Made by a program: the position numbers and the translations under genes. 64,000 bases of DNA from Anaeromyxobacter sp. Fw109-5 (lineage in GTDB: Bacteria > Myxococcota > Myxococcia > Myxococcales > Anaeromyxobacteraceae), in assembly GCF_000017505.1 (NCBI RefSeq), contig NC_009675.1, positions 2,852,001 through 2,916,000 of the forward strand, in the 5' to 3' direction. Each line of letters opens with the position of its first letter. Positions within the stretch are counted from its first letter, which is position 1. Of the stretch, positions 54,036 through 62,574 are shown in pieces. The notes under the pieces are model-generated. The model was not told where the DNA came from. It did no database searches and saw only the letters and a program-made list of their open reading frames with translations.

Positions 54036-56465
54036 CTACCGGGTCGCACGTGTCAACGTCGAGCCCAACCGGGAGAGATCGAGCGACGCGCGGTACGAAA
54101 CGTCCCCGCAGTCGTTCACGCTCACGAACGCCGCGGCGCTGAAGCAGCGGCAGAGCGACTCCCAGGCGACCGACGCGACGTGCTGCTGGACGTGCAGCGC
54201 ACCGACCTCGCGGGGCGCCTCCCCCGGGCACTGGCGGACCTCCGGGCGGCCGGGGAAGAGCACGTCGTAGGTCGCCGTCGCGCCTCCCATCCGCCCCGTG
54301 ATGCCCGCGTTCCCCTGCGCCACCGCCTCGATCGGGGCCGGGCGCAGATCGAACAGCGGGTCCAGCCCGGCGACGAGCGCGCCGGAGGAGCCCCGACCGA
54401 TGGACAGCAGCCCGAGCCGCAGAACGTCTCCGCGGCGGTCCGCGACCGAGGCCGTGGCGCGGAGCTCGGTGAGGCGGTCGAGCGGGGAGGACGTTCGGGC
54501 CGGCCTTCCAGTGAACGGGACGGGCTCGGTCCGGCCGTCGATGGCCAGGAAGCGCGCGGTCGCGTCGAGGGAGAACGGCCCGGCCCGGACGGTCCCGTTC
54601 GCGAAGGTCTCGCCGAAGCGCCCGGCCTCCAGGTCGAAATCCTGGCCGAGCTCCAGCCGGAGGGCGTCCGCGCCGCGTACGGAAAGGCGGGTGTCCACCG
54701 CGGCCCGGAGCTGGTGGAAGCGGCCGGGCGGGGCGGCGGAGAGCACCGGCCAGGCGAGCTGGAGGGGGGGGCCGCCGGGGACCGGCCACGTGTAGACCGG
54801 GCTCGGGGCGGTCCGATCGTACGCATCGTACGCCGTCGCGAGCCCCGCCTCGCCGAACCGGTCGGTCCCGACCCGCCACTCGATGCGCGGCGACACCCGG
54901 TGGTGGACCTCACCGTAGCGCCGGCCCACCGCGGTCTCCAGCCGCGCGCCTGCGATCCCCCACACGTTCGCGGCGGGGTCATCCGCGTCGGGTCCCTCGA
55001 ACCCGTAGCCCACCGCGGCGCCGCGCGCGAAGGGCTCGAGCGTGGCGGCGGAGCCCAGCATCAACGGCAGGGCGAGCTCGAGCCGCGCGTCCGCCCGAGA
55101 CGCGGCGGAACGCCAGTAGGCCGCGACGCCGGGGGCATCGCCGGCCCAGCCGAAGCGCGTGAGCCCTGCGCGTCCGTCGACGCGGAGCGGACCGAACATC
55201 GCCGGGAGGAGCGTGGCGGACGCCCACGGCAGCCGGTGGAGCGAGCCGAAGTCGCTGCCGAAGAGGCCGTAGTCGTCCGAGGAGACGAGGAGCGGCTGGA
55301 GATAGGAGGCGCCGCCCTCGAGCACGAGCGCCTCTCGCGCGTGGGTAGCGATCAGATCCGAGCGCCGGTAACTGGTGCCACGCGCGAGGACGTCGGTGGA
55401 GAAGTCGCGCGGCAGGAACGGGTCGCCGTACAGCGCCACGTCGGCGCGGATCGAGGTGCGCTCCGAGAAGCGCTCCGCGTGCGAGAGCGACAGCGCGTAG
55501 CGGTTGCCGGACTCGCCCCCCGGCTCGGCGTCGAGGTCGTCGAGCCAGGTCAGCTCCGCTTGCCCGCGCGAACCGGCCGCGGGCGTCCACCGGCCCTCGA
55601 GCCGGAGGATCGGGCCGCGCACGGCGGGGTTCCCCTTCGCGACGTCCTCCCGGCCACGCCCGAGGGCGTACGCGGGCCGGAGCGTGAGGTCGGCGCTCCG
55701 CCCGAGGGTGACGAAGACGGGCAGCTCGACGGCGAACCCGGTCGCGCTGCTCGACGCGATCTGCGGGAGCAGCAGCCCCGTCTGCCGATCTCCGAGCGGG
55801 AGGTACAGCCAGGGGAGCGGGAGCACCGGCACCGGGCGATCGACGAAGAGGAAGCGCGGCGTGACGTACAGGATGGGCCAGGAGAGCGTGGCACGCCTGC
55901 CCGGGATGACGTCGGCGCCCCGCGCGCGGAGCTCCCAGGAGGGCGCCCGGCCCGCCCCGCAATCACAGAGCGTGAGGCGGGCACCGGAGAGCCTCAGCCG
56001 GCCCGCGGGATCCCCGTGGAGCTTCGTGCCGGAGAAGGACAGCCGGTTGCGTCCGATGTCGCGGGCCGCCTCGATCGACTCGGCCTCTCCGAGCGCCACC
56101 GGCCCGTCCTTCAGGAACGCGACGACGTCCTCGGCCTCGAAGGGGCCGCCGAGCACCGCGGTGACGCCGTCCGCGGCGACGGCTCGGGTGGAATCCGTGA
56201 GGAGCACGCCACCCGTGGCGACGACCTCGCCGGTGGCCGGGTCGTAGCGTGCGGTCCTCGCGCGCAGGACGACCGAGCCCCGGCGGAGCACCGCGCCATC
56301 CTCGACGAGGTAGCCCCCGGTGACCGCGTCGTAGGTCACCGTCCCGGCCTCGACGCGGACGTCGCCGGCGAAGCCGGCATCCGGGCGAGCCCGGGTCTCC
56401 GGCGCCTGGGCGGCGGCGAGACGCGCGGCGAGCGCGATGGTGGCGAGCAGGACGGCGCGGCGCAC
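54036..56465 (-). CDS. lptD: LPS-assembly outer-membrane protein LptD
   Basis: 809 residues. Signal peptide MRRAVLLATIALAARLAAAQA, then an OstA/LptD N-domain (about 35-200: VTYDAVTGGYLVEDGAVLRR), then a C-terminal beta-barrel (FVDRPVPVLPLPWLYLPLGDRQTG). Two cysteine groups, CDCG (about 175) and CRCF/DCG near the end, fit the LptD disulfide pattern. It inserts LPS into the outer leaflet with LptE. GTG start with TAGAAT ending 10 bases upstream. Confidence 0.93.
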   Translation of the reverse strand: MRRAVLLATIALAARLAAAQAPETRARPDAGFAGDVRVEAGTVTYDAVTGGYLVEDGAVLRRGSVVLRARTARYDPATGEVVATGGVLLTDSTRAVAADGVTAVLGGPFEAEDVVAFLKDGPVALGEAESIEAARDIGRNRLSFSGTKLHGDPAGRLRLSGARLTLCDCGAGRAPSWELRARGADVIPGRRATLSWPILYVTPRFLFVDRPVPVLPLPWLYLPLGDRQTGLLLPQIASSSATGFAVELPVFVTLGRSADLTLRPAYALGRGREDVAKGNPAVRGPILRLEGRWTPAAGSRGQAELTWLDDLDAEPGGESGNRYALSLSHAERFSERTSIRADVALYGDPFLPRDFSTDVLARGTSYRRSDLIATHAREALVLEGGASYLQPLLVSSDDYGLFGSDFGSLHRLPWASATLLPAMFGPLRVDGRAGLTRFGWAGDAPGVAAYWRSAASRADARLELALPLMLGSAATLEPFARGAAVGYGFEGPDADDPAANVWGIAGARLETAVGRRYGEVHHRVSPRIEWRVGTDRFGEAGLATAYDAYDRTAPSPVYTWPVPGGPPLQLAWPVLSAAPPGRFHQLRAAVDTRLSVRGADALRLELGQDFDLEAGRFGETFANGTVRAGPFSLDATARFLAIDGRTEPVPFTGRPARTSSPLDRLTELRATASVADRRGDVLRLGLLSIGRGSSGALVAGLDPLFDLRPAPIEAVAQGNAGITGRMGGATATYDVLFPGRPEVRQCPGEAPREVGALHVQQHVASVAWESLCRCFSAAAFVSVNDCGDVSYRASLDLSRLGSTLTRATR

Positions 56466-56475
56466 GGAGGGCGGG

Positions 56476-56481
56476 ATTCTA
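56476..56481 (-). promoter_or_regulatory. -10 box directly before lptD
   Basis: TAGAAT (5/6 to TATAAT) on the minus strand, 10 bases before the GTG. No matching -35 at normal spacing. Confidence 0.4.
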
Positions 56482-56504
56482 CGCGGCGCGCCGCCGGCGT
56501 GGCG

Positions 56505-58055
56505 TCAATTCGCGGCCGGTGCCGCCTCGGGCGCGCCCCCCTCGAGCGCGGCGGGAACCGGCTCGGCGGCGTCCGCGCCGTCGGCCGGGGCGCTCCCCGC
56601 GACGGGCAGATCGCCCGCGGCGGCGGGACGCTCGAAGTCGATGGCGAGCATGTCGCCCTCGATCCGCTGCTGGAACGGGACGCGCTCGCGCAGCTTGATG
56701 TCCAGGACGTAGCTGGACCCGCGCCGCGCGGGGGTGACCACGGCGACGGCCGACGGGAAGAACGAGGTGTCGAGGTGGCGCAGGTCGTTGCCGCGCGTGG
56801 CGCGGGTGTTCTCGAGCTCCACCCGGATGACGTTCTCGCCGACGTCCTGGATGGTGAAGCGGGGCGTCACGGTCGTGCGGATGTAGACGCGCGAGGCGCC
56901 GGGGAGCTGGCGGAAGCCGACCTCGCGCAGCCGCGCGCTCGGCGCGCCCACGTCGAGCCGGTCGGCGGACCCGTCCTCGGCGGCAGCCCTCTCAGCGAGC
57001 GCGGGAGACGCCTCGGGCGCCGCCTCGGCGCTCGCCGCTGCCCGCTCGAACGCGGCCGCGTCGTCGGATGCGACCGCCTCGCTGCGCCCGTTCGCGGCGG
57101 CGAGCTCGTGCTCGGCGGCGGCCCGCGCCTCCGCGGCCGCCCGGGCGTCGGCCTCCTCCCGCGCCTTCCGGTCCGCCTCGGCGCGTGCCTGCGCCGCCGC
57201 CTCGCCCGCCTCGGCCTCCGCCCGCGCGCGCTCCTCGGCGGCGGCCCGCTCGCTCGCGACCGCCTCCTGCCGCTCCTCCTCGTAGGCCGCGCGCGCTTCG
57301 GCCGCGCTCCTCGCCTCCTCCTCCGCGCGCGCCCGCTCCGTCGCCGCGACCTTCTCGGCTCCCGCAGCCTTCTCGGCCTCCGCAGCTTTCTCGGCCTGCG
57401 CAACCTTCTCGGCCTGCGCAACCTTCTCGGCCTGCGCAACCTTCTCGGCCTCCGCAGCCTTCTCCGCCCGCGCAGCCTTCTCGGCCTCCTCGGCGGCCTT
57501 CGCCTGCTCGGCTTCGGCCCGCGCCTGCGCCTCCGCGGCGGCGCGGGCGGTGGCCTCCTCCTGTGCCTTTCGCTCCGCCTCGGCCTGCGCCTCGGCGCGC
57601 GCCCTCGCCTCCGCTGCCTCGCGCGCGTCCGCGTCGTCGGCGGCCGCCACCGCCGGCGCCGTACCGGCGGGCTTCGCCACGCGGACGACGAGCGTGGTCC
57701 CCTCCGCCAGGACCTCGGGGGGATCCACCTCGAGCTGGAAGGCCACCATGATGCGCGCGATGGACGTCGCGTCGGATCCGTAGGACAGGTTCTTCACGAG
57801 GTTCACGACCCCGTTCCGGACCAGGATGTCCTCGGGCACGCCCTGGAACTTCGCCTCCGACAGGTCGATCACGAACCGCGGGGGATCGGCCATCGAGAAG
57901 GTCGTGAAGTTCGGCGCCTTGGAACCCTTCACCTGCAAGACGACCGCGGCACCCTCGTCCCTCACCTCCACCGCTGAGACGACGTTCAGGCCGCCCGCGG
58001 CGCGGGCGCTGCCCGCGAAGGCGAGGACGAGCGCGAGGAGATGACGAGGACGCAT
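56505..58055 (-). CDS. Exported AMIN-domain protein with central coiled coil
   Basis: 516 residues. Signal peptide MRPRHLLALVLAFAGSARA. An AMIN domain (about 24-125: LNVVSAVEVRDEGAAVVLQV, PRFVIDLSEAKFQGVPEDI), a long Ala/Glu/Arg coiled coil (about 130-370) with 6-residue repeats, and a second AMIN-like domain (about 375-480: RLREVGFRQLPGASRVYIRT). AMIN domains bind peptidoglycan and are found in PilQ and AmiC. There is no secretin or amidase domain. It sits between folC and lptD. GGGGAG precedes the ATG. Confidence 0.82.
   Translation of the reverse strand: MRPRHLLALVLAFAGSARAAGGLNVVSAVEVRDEGAAVVLQVKGSKAPNFTTFSMADPPRFVIDLSEAKFQGVPEDILVRNGVVNLVKNLSYGSDATSIARIMVAFQLEVDPPEVLAEGTTLVVRVAKPAGTAPAVAAADDADAREAAEARARAEAQAEAERKAQEEATARAAAEAQARAEAEQAKAAEEAEKAARAEKAAEAEKVAQAEKVAQAEKVAQAEKAAEAEKAAGAEKVAATERARAEEEARSAAEARAAYEEERQEAVASERAAAEERARAEAEAGEAAAQARAEADRKAREEADARAAAEARAAAEHELAAANGRSEAVASDDAAAFERAAASAEAAPEASPALAERAAAEDGSADRLDVGAPSARLREVGFRQLPGASRVYIRTTVTPRFTIQDVGENVIRVELENTRATRGNDLRHLDTSFFPSAVAVVTPARRGSSYVLDIKLRERVPFQQRIEGDMLAIDFERPAAAGDLPVAGSAPADGADAAEPVPAALEGGAPEAAPAAN
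57350..57475. repeat. 18-bp tandem repeat encoding AEKxAx
   Basis: Seven units of period 18 (core CTTCTCGGCCTGCGCAA, read on plus) plus partial flanking units. Each codes AEKVAQ or a close variant in the coiled coil. Unit length is a multiple of three, so changes in copy number would keep frame. Confidence 0.85.
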
Positions 58056-58084
58056 GCGTGGGCTCCCCTGGAAGATCGGCCGGC

Positions 58085-58113
58085 AGGTTAGCATGCGACC
58101 GGGCGAGCCCCAA
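58085..58113 (-). promoter_or_regulatory. Promoter of the AMIN-domain gene
   Basis: Minus strand: TTGGGG (58108-58113), 17-bp spacer, TAACCT (58085-58090). The start is near 58078, giving a short leader with GGGGAG. Confidence 0.5.
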
Positions 58114-58145
58114 AAAAAGCCTAGGCGTTACAATGCGATATCTAC

Positions 58146-59357
58146 CTACCCCGGCACGAGCAGGTCCCTGGCCTCGCCGACCAGGTAGAGCGACCCGGCC
58201 ACGCAGACGACGCCGCCGGGGAGCGCCGCGCGCCGGGCGCAGGCGATGGCGTCCGCCACCGAGTCGTGCACGTCGGCTGGCGCGCCGAGGCCGCGCGCAG
58301 TCGCCGCGACCTCGTCGGCGGGGCGAGCACGGGTGGAAGCGGGCGTGACGACGTGCAGGGCGCGCGCGGCCCGGACGAGCGCCGCGAGCATCCGGGCGTG
58401 GTCCTTGTCGGCCAGCACGCCGAACACCAGCTCCACCGGACGTCCGGGGTACATCGCCCGGAGCGCGGCTGCCAGGGCGGCCGCGCCGTCCGGGTTGTGC
58501 GCTCCGTCGAGGAGCACGCCGGCGACCTCCTCGAGCCGCCCCGGCCAGCGCGCCGTCGCGATCCCGCGGGCGATCGCCTCGTCGGAGAGCGCGACCCCGG
58601 CCCGGGAGAGCTGGCGCAGCGCGGCGTCCGCGAGCCCGGCGTTGCCGCGCTGGTGCGGGCCCGGCAGCGCGATGGCGCCCGGGTAATCCCGGGCGGCGAC
58701 CACGAACGGCGCGCCGCGCCGGACGGCCTCCGCGTGGAGCGCCTCCAGCGCCGCGGGGGGCTGCCGCCCGTGGACCACCGCCGGCACGCCGGGCTTGAAG
58801 ATGCCGGCCTTCTCGACCGCGATCCGCTCGACGGTGTCGCCGAGCAGCTGCGTGTGATCGAGGCCGATGGCGGCGATGGCGGTGACGCGCGGGACGATCG
58901 CGTTCGTCGCGTCGAAGCGGCCGCCGAGCCCCACCTCGACCACCGCGGCGCCGACGCCGGCCCGCGCGAAGTGGAGCAGGCCCGCGAGCGTGGCGAACTC
59001 GAAGTAGGTGAGCCGGTCGCCCTCCCCGCCCCCGTCGTGCCACGGACAGGCCCGGCGGATCTCCTCCACCACGGCGGCGAGCTCGTCGTCGCCGATGGCG
59101 GCGCCGCGCACCTGGATCCGCTCGTTGAAGCGGACGAGGTGGGGGGACGTGTAGAGGCCCACCTCGTGGCCGGCGGCGGCCAGGGCCGCGGCCGCCATCG
59201 CGCAGGTGGACCCCTTGCCGTTCGTCCCGCCGACGTGCAGTACGGGGTAGGCGCGCTCGGGACGCCCCAGCGCGTCGAGCGCGCGCTGCATGCGCTCGAG
59301 GCCGAAGCGCATCGCGAGCGGCTGCAGCCCGGCGAGGTAGGCGTGGGGATCGGCCAT
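58146..59357 (-). CDS. folC: Folylpolyglutamate synthase / dihydrofolate synthase
   Basis: 403 residues. Mur-ligase-like: VLHVGGTNGKGSTCAM (ATP loop, about 40-55), GLYTSPHLVRFNERIQV, EVGLGGRFDATNAI and LLDGAHNPDGAAAL. It adds glutamate to dihydropteroate or folates. The ATG at 59357 lies 126 bases after the accD stop. Start context lacks a clear ribosome site. Length is normal. Confidence 0.94.
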   Translation of the reverse strand: MADPHAYLAGLQPLAMRFGLERMQRALDALGRPERAYPVLHVGGTNGKGSTCAMAAAALAAAGHEVGLYTSPHLVRFNERIQVRGAAIGDDELAAVVEEIRRACPWHDGGGEGDRLTYFEFATLAGLLHFARAGVGAAVVEVGLGGRFDATNAIVPRVTAIAAIGLDHTQLLGDTVERIAVEKAGIFKPGVPAVVHGRQPPAALEALHAEAVRRGAPFVVAARDYPGAIALPGPHQRGNAGLADAALRQLSRAGVALSDEAIARGIATARWPGRLEEVAGVLLDGAHNPDGAAALAAALRAMYPGRPVELVFGVLADKDHARMLAALVRAARALHVVTPASTRARPADEVAATARGLGAPADVHDSVADAIACARRAALPGGVVCVAGSLYLVGEARDLLVPG

Positions 59358-59432
59358 GACTCAAAGCCAGTCGGTCAAGCGCTGCGGCCTCGGTCCTCGG
59401 AGCTCTGGCCTCGGCGAAGCGGCGCGGCTGCG

Positions 59433-59453
59433 CGGGCTTCAGCCTGAAGCCCG
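59433..59453. repeat. Short palindrome between accD and folC
   Basis: CGGGCTTCAG (59433-59442), C, CTGAAGCCCG (59444-59453). A third GAAGCCCG copy follows at about 59462. Relates in sequence to the arm of the 51426-51504 repeat (CGGGCTTC). Confidence 0.55.
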
Positions 59454-59483
59454 ACGCGTGAAGCCCGTCCGCCGGGCGTTCAC

Positions 59484-60341
59484 TCAGCCGAGCAGCGACA
59501 TCAGCTGCCCGAGCCGATCGCGCATGTCGTGTCGGTGCACGATGGCGTCGATCATGCCGTGCTCGAGGAGGAACTCGCTCCGCTGGAAGCCCGGCGGCAG
59601 CTTCTCGCGGATGGTCTGCTCGATCACGCGCGGCCCGGCGAAGCCGATGAGCGCCTTCGGCTCGGCGATGACCACGTCGCCCAGCCAGGCGAAGCTCGCC
59701 GCCACCCCGCCCGTGGTCGGGTGGAGCATCACGGAGACGTAGGGCTTGCGCACCGAGCGGAAGCGGTGGAGCGCCGCGGACGTCTTCGCCATCTGCATGA
59801 GGGAGAAGATGCCCTCCTGCATGCGGGCGCCGCCGGTCGAGGAGAAGACGATGGCCGGGATCCTGCGCTCGTAGGCGCGGTCGAACACGCGCGTCACCTT
59901 CTCGCCGACCACCGAGCCCATGGAGCCGCCCATGAACTCGAACGCGAAGGAGCCGATGGAGACCTGCTGGCCGCCGATGGCGCCCACGCCGGAGATGAAG
60001 GCGTCTCGCAGCCCGGTGCTCTTGAAGGTCCCCTTGAGCCGATCCCGGTACCTCTTCGAGTCCACGAAGCCGAGCGGGTCCTGGGGAGTGAGCTCGGCGT
60101 CGAGCTCCTCGAACGAGCCATCGTCGAGGACCAGCTCCAGGCGCCGCCGGATGGGGAGCGCCTCGTGCTGGCCGCACGACGGGCACACGTTCCACTCGCG
60201 CTCCAGCTCGGCGCGCGCGACGACGTTCTCGCACCCCGCGCACTTGTGCCAGATGCCCTCGCCCTTGGCGAGCGGGGGCGGGGGGGAGGCGGGCGTCGAC
60301 TCCTTCGCCTTCACCTTCTTCTGCTTGGAGAACCAGGCCAT
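59484..60341 (-). CDS. accD: Acetyl-CoA carboxylase carboxyltransferase beta subunit
   Basis: 285 residues. N-terminal zinc ribbon CAGCENVV ... CPSCG (about 34-57) and the carboxyltransferase core (GAIGGQQVSIGSFAFEFMGG, VFSSTGGARMQEGIFSLMQM, PTTGGVAASFAWLGD). It transfers carboxyl from biotin to acetyl-CoA to make malonyl-CoA. The start M at 60341 keeps the basic N-terminus (MAWFSKQKKVKAKES). Followed by folC, as in many bacteria. Confidence 0.96.
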   Translation of the reverse strand: MAWFSKQKKVKAKESTPASPPPPLAKGEGIWHKCAGCENVVARAELEREWNVCPSCGQHEALPIRRRLELVLDDGSFEELDAELTPQDPLGFVDSKRYRDRLKGTFKSTGLRDAFISGVGAIGGQQVSIGSFAFEFMGGSMGSVVGEKVTRVFDRAYERRIPAIVFSSTGGARMQEGIFSLMQMAKTSAALHRFRSVRKPYVSVMLHPTTGGVAASFAWLGDVVIAEPKALIGFAGPRVIEQTIREKLPPGFQRSEFLLEHGMIDAIVHRHDMRDRLGQLMSLLG

Positions 60342-60508
60342 TTGCGGTGGGTGACCTCGCGAGGGAGACGTGGGCTTAGCCGACCTTCCGCGCCGGTGTC
60401 AACGAACCGCCTGCGACGCGCCGCGGCACGGGCGCGGTCGAAAACTGGCGATGACGGATCGCTCCGCTACGATGCCCGTCAAGCACTCCGAGCGAAGGCT
60501 GCTCCCCG

Positions 60509-60688
60509 ATGCGCCTCACCACCGTCCTCCTCGCCGCCCTGCTGCTCCTCGCGGTCGCCCTCTAGCGACCCGCGCAGCCCGCGCCCGCGCCTCAGGGCGC
60601 CGCGCCTCCCCACGTGTCACCTGGCTCCTGGCCGCCGGGCCCGTATCGTGCGCCGAGCGGGCTTGCGGCCGTCGCGCGGTCGCGATAA
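60509..60688 (+). pseudogene. Broken small exported-protein gene
   Basis: From ATG 60509 the frame reads MRLTTVLLAALLLLAVAL and then TAG (60563-60565). Beyond the stop the same frame stays open and Pro/Ala-rich (RPAQPAPAPQGAAPPHV) to TAA at 60686-60688. A signal peptide followed by a stop suggests a nonsense or frameshift break in a short secreted peptide of about 58 residues. It could equally be an 18-residue membrane peptide. It fills most of the 356-bp gap between accD and purM; the rest shows nothing clear. Confidence 0.35.
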
Positions 60689-60697
60689 GGGCCCGCC

Positions 60698-61732
60698 ATG
60701 TCCCTCACCTATCGCGACGCGGGCGTCGACATCGACGAGGGCGACCGCCTCGTCGAGCTCATCAAGCCCCATGCCCGCCCCACCCTCCGCCCGGAGGTCC
60801 TCGCCGGGATCGGCGGCTTCGGGGGGCTGTTCGCGCTCGACGTGAAGAAGTACCGCGAGCCGGTGCTCGTCTCCGGCACGGACGGGGTCGGGACGAAGCT
60901 CAAGGTCGCCTTCGCGGCGAACCGGCACGACACCATCGGCATCGACCTCGTGGCGATGTGCGTGAACGACGTGGCGGTCGTGGGCGCCGAGCCGCTCTTC
61001 TTCCTCGACTACTTCGGGACCGGCAAGCTCTCGGCCGAGCAGGGCGCCGAGGTGGTGAAGGGCATCGCCGAGGGCTGCCGCCAGGCGGGCTGCGCCCTCA
61101 TCGGCGGCGAGACCGCGGAGCTCCCGGGCTTCTACGCGCCGGGCGAGTACGACCTCGCCGGCTTCGCGGTGGGCTGCGTGGAGCGGTCTCGGATCGTGGA
61201 CGGGAAGGGCGTCGCGCCGGGCGACGTCGTCGTCGGGGTGGCGTCCACGGGGCTCCACTCGAACGGCTACTCGCTCGCGCGCAAGGCGCTCATGGACCGC
61301 CACCCGCTCGACCGGCGCTTCGACGGCCTCGGCGGTCGGACGCTCGGGGAGGCGCTCCTCGAGCCCACCCGGATCTACGCTAAGGACGTCCTCGCGCTGC
61401 TGGACGCGGTGCCGGTCAAGGCGTTCTCCCACATCACCGGGGGAGGCCTGCCCGGCAACGTCCCGCGCACCCTCCCCGACGGCACCCGCGCCGTGCTCGA
61501 GGAGAAGCGCTGGCCGCGGCCCGCGATCTTCGATCTCGTCGAGCGCGAAGGGGGGGTCCCGCGCGACGAGATGTACCGGACCTTCAACATGGGGCTGGGG
61601 CTCGTGGCGGTGGTCGCCCCGGGGGACGAGGCGGCCGCGCACGCCGCGCTGCGCGCCCGCGGGCTCGACGCCTGGACCGTCGGGCAGATCGAGGTGGGCA
61701 CCGGCGAGGCGACCTGCGAGGTGGTGCGGTGA
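60698..61732 (+). CDS. purM: Phosphoribosylformylglycinamidine cyclo-ligase
   Basis: 344 residues. PurM motifs: LVSGTDGVGTKLK, DLVAMCVNDVAVVGAEPLFFLDYFG, GGETAELPGFY, VGVASTGLHSNGYSLAR, THITGGGLPGN-type (here SHITGGGLPGN). It closes the imidazole ring to AIR in purine synthesis. The ATG fits the conserved start; the stop overlaps the purN GTG (GTGA). Confidence 0.96.
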   Translation: MSLTYRDAGVDIDEGDRLVELIKPHARPTLRPEVLAGIGGFGGLFALDVKKYREPVLVSGTDGVGTKLKVAFAANRHDTIGIDLVAMCVNDVAVVGAEPLFFLDYFGTGKLSAEQGAEVVKGIAEGCRQAGCALIGGETAELPGFYAPGEYDLAGFAVGCVERSRIVDGKGVAPGDVVVGVASTGLHSNGYSLARKALMDRHPLDRRFDGLGGRTLGEALLEPTRIYAKDVLALLDAVPVKAFSHITGGGLPGNVPRTLPDGTRAVLEEKRWPRPAIFDLVEREGGVPRDEMYRTFNMGLGLVAVVAPGDEAAAHAALRARGLDAWTVGQIEVGTGEATCEVVR

Positions 61733-62421
61733 TCCGGGTCGGCGTCCTCGCCTCGGGCGGCGGCACGAACCTGCAGGCGATCCTGGACGCGTGCGGGGCC
61801 GGGGGCGCCGCGCGCCGCATCGACGCCGAGGTCGCGGTGGTGGTGTCGAACGTCCCGACCGCCGGCGCGCTCGATCGGGCGCGTCGCGCGGGGGTCGCGA
61901 CCGAGGTCCTCCCGTCCAAGGGCGTCGCGGATCGGGAGGCCTACGACCTCGCGCTGGTCGAGGTCCTGCGCGCGCATCGCGTCGAGGTGGTGTGCCTCGC
62001 CGGCTACATGCGCCTCGTCACCCCTGCCTTCCTCCGCGCCTTCGGCCCGACCTCCGGGTCGCGCGGCTGCCCGCGCGTGCTGAACGTCCACCCTGGCCTC
62101 TTGCCGAGCTTCCCCGGGCTCCACGCGCAGCGGCAGTGCGTCGAGTACGGCGCGCGCTTCGCCGGCTGCACCGTGCACTTCGTGGACGAGGGGACCGACA
62201 CCGGCCCGGTCATCGCGCAGGCGGTCGTGCCGGTGCTGCCGGACGACGACGACGCGGCGCTCGCCGCGCGCATCCTCCAGCAGGAGCACCGGCTCTATCC
62301 GCAGGCCATCCAGTGGCTGTCGGAGGGGCGGCTCTCCGTCGAGGGGCGCCGCGTGCGCGTGGACGGCGCGCGCGCCGCGCCCGCGGCGCCGGTCACGAAC
62401 CCGGTCGTCGAGCTCGGCTGA
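61729..62421 (+). CDS. purN: Phosphoribosylglycinamide formyltransferase
   Basis: 230 residues. GVLASGGGTNLQAILD phosphate loop, LAGYMRLVTPAFLRAF, LNVHPGLLPSFPGLHA with the catalytic His, and VHFVDEGTDTGPVIAQ with Asp. It transfers formyl from 10-formyl-THF to GAR. A short insert (TSGSRGCPR) precedes the catalytic loop. GTG start overlaps the purM stop by 4 bases, so the two are coupled. A compound hairpin follows. Confidence 0.95.
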   Translation: MIRVGVLASGGGTNLQAILDACGAGGAARRIDAEVAVVVSNVPTAGALDRARRAGVATEVLPSKGVADREAYDLALVEVLRAHRVEVVCLAGYMRLVTPAFLRAFGPTSGSRGCPRVLNVHPGLLPSFPGLHAQRQCVEYGARFAGCTVHFVDEGTDTGPVIAQAVVPVLPDDDDAALAARILQQEHRLYPQAIQWLSEGRLSVEGRRVRVDGARAAPAAPVTNPVVELG

Positions 62422-62442
62422 GGTCGCGCCGCGCGACGCGCA

Positions 62443-62488
62443 GGGGCCCACGACGGCAGCGGTGAGCCGTTGCCAGCGGTGGGGCCCC
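62443..62488 (+). terminator. Compound hairpin after purMN
   Basis: Outer stem GGGGCCCAC (62443-62451) with GTGGG-GCCCC (62479-62488), one bulge; inner stem GGCAGCGG (62455-62462) with CCGTTGCC (62467-62474), loop TGAG. No T tract. Confidence 0.5.
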
Positions 62489-62537
62489 AGCTGCTCCGCT
62501 GCCGGGGCGGGGCGCAGCCCCCGTCCAACTGATCCGT

Positions 62538-62565
62538 TTGGCGTCCGGCCGAACCCGAGTAGACT
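62538..62565 (+). promoter_or_regulatory. Promoter of the FAD oxidoreductase gene
   Basis: TTGGCG (62538-62543), 16 bp, TAGACT (62560-62565). The GTG start is 9 bases later, so the mRNA would be nearly leaderless. Confidence 0.5.
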
Positions 62566-62574
62566 GCCACGCCC

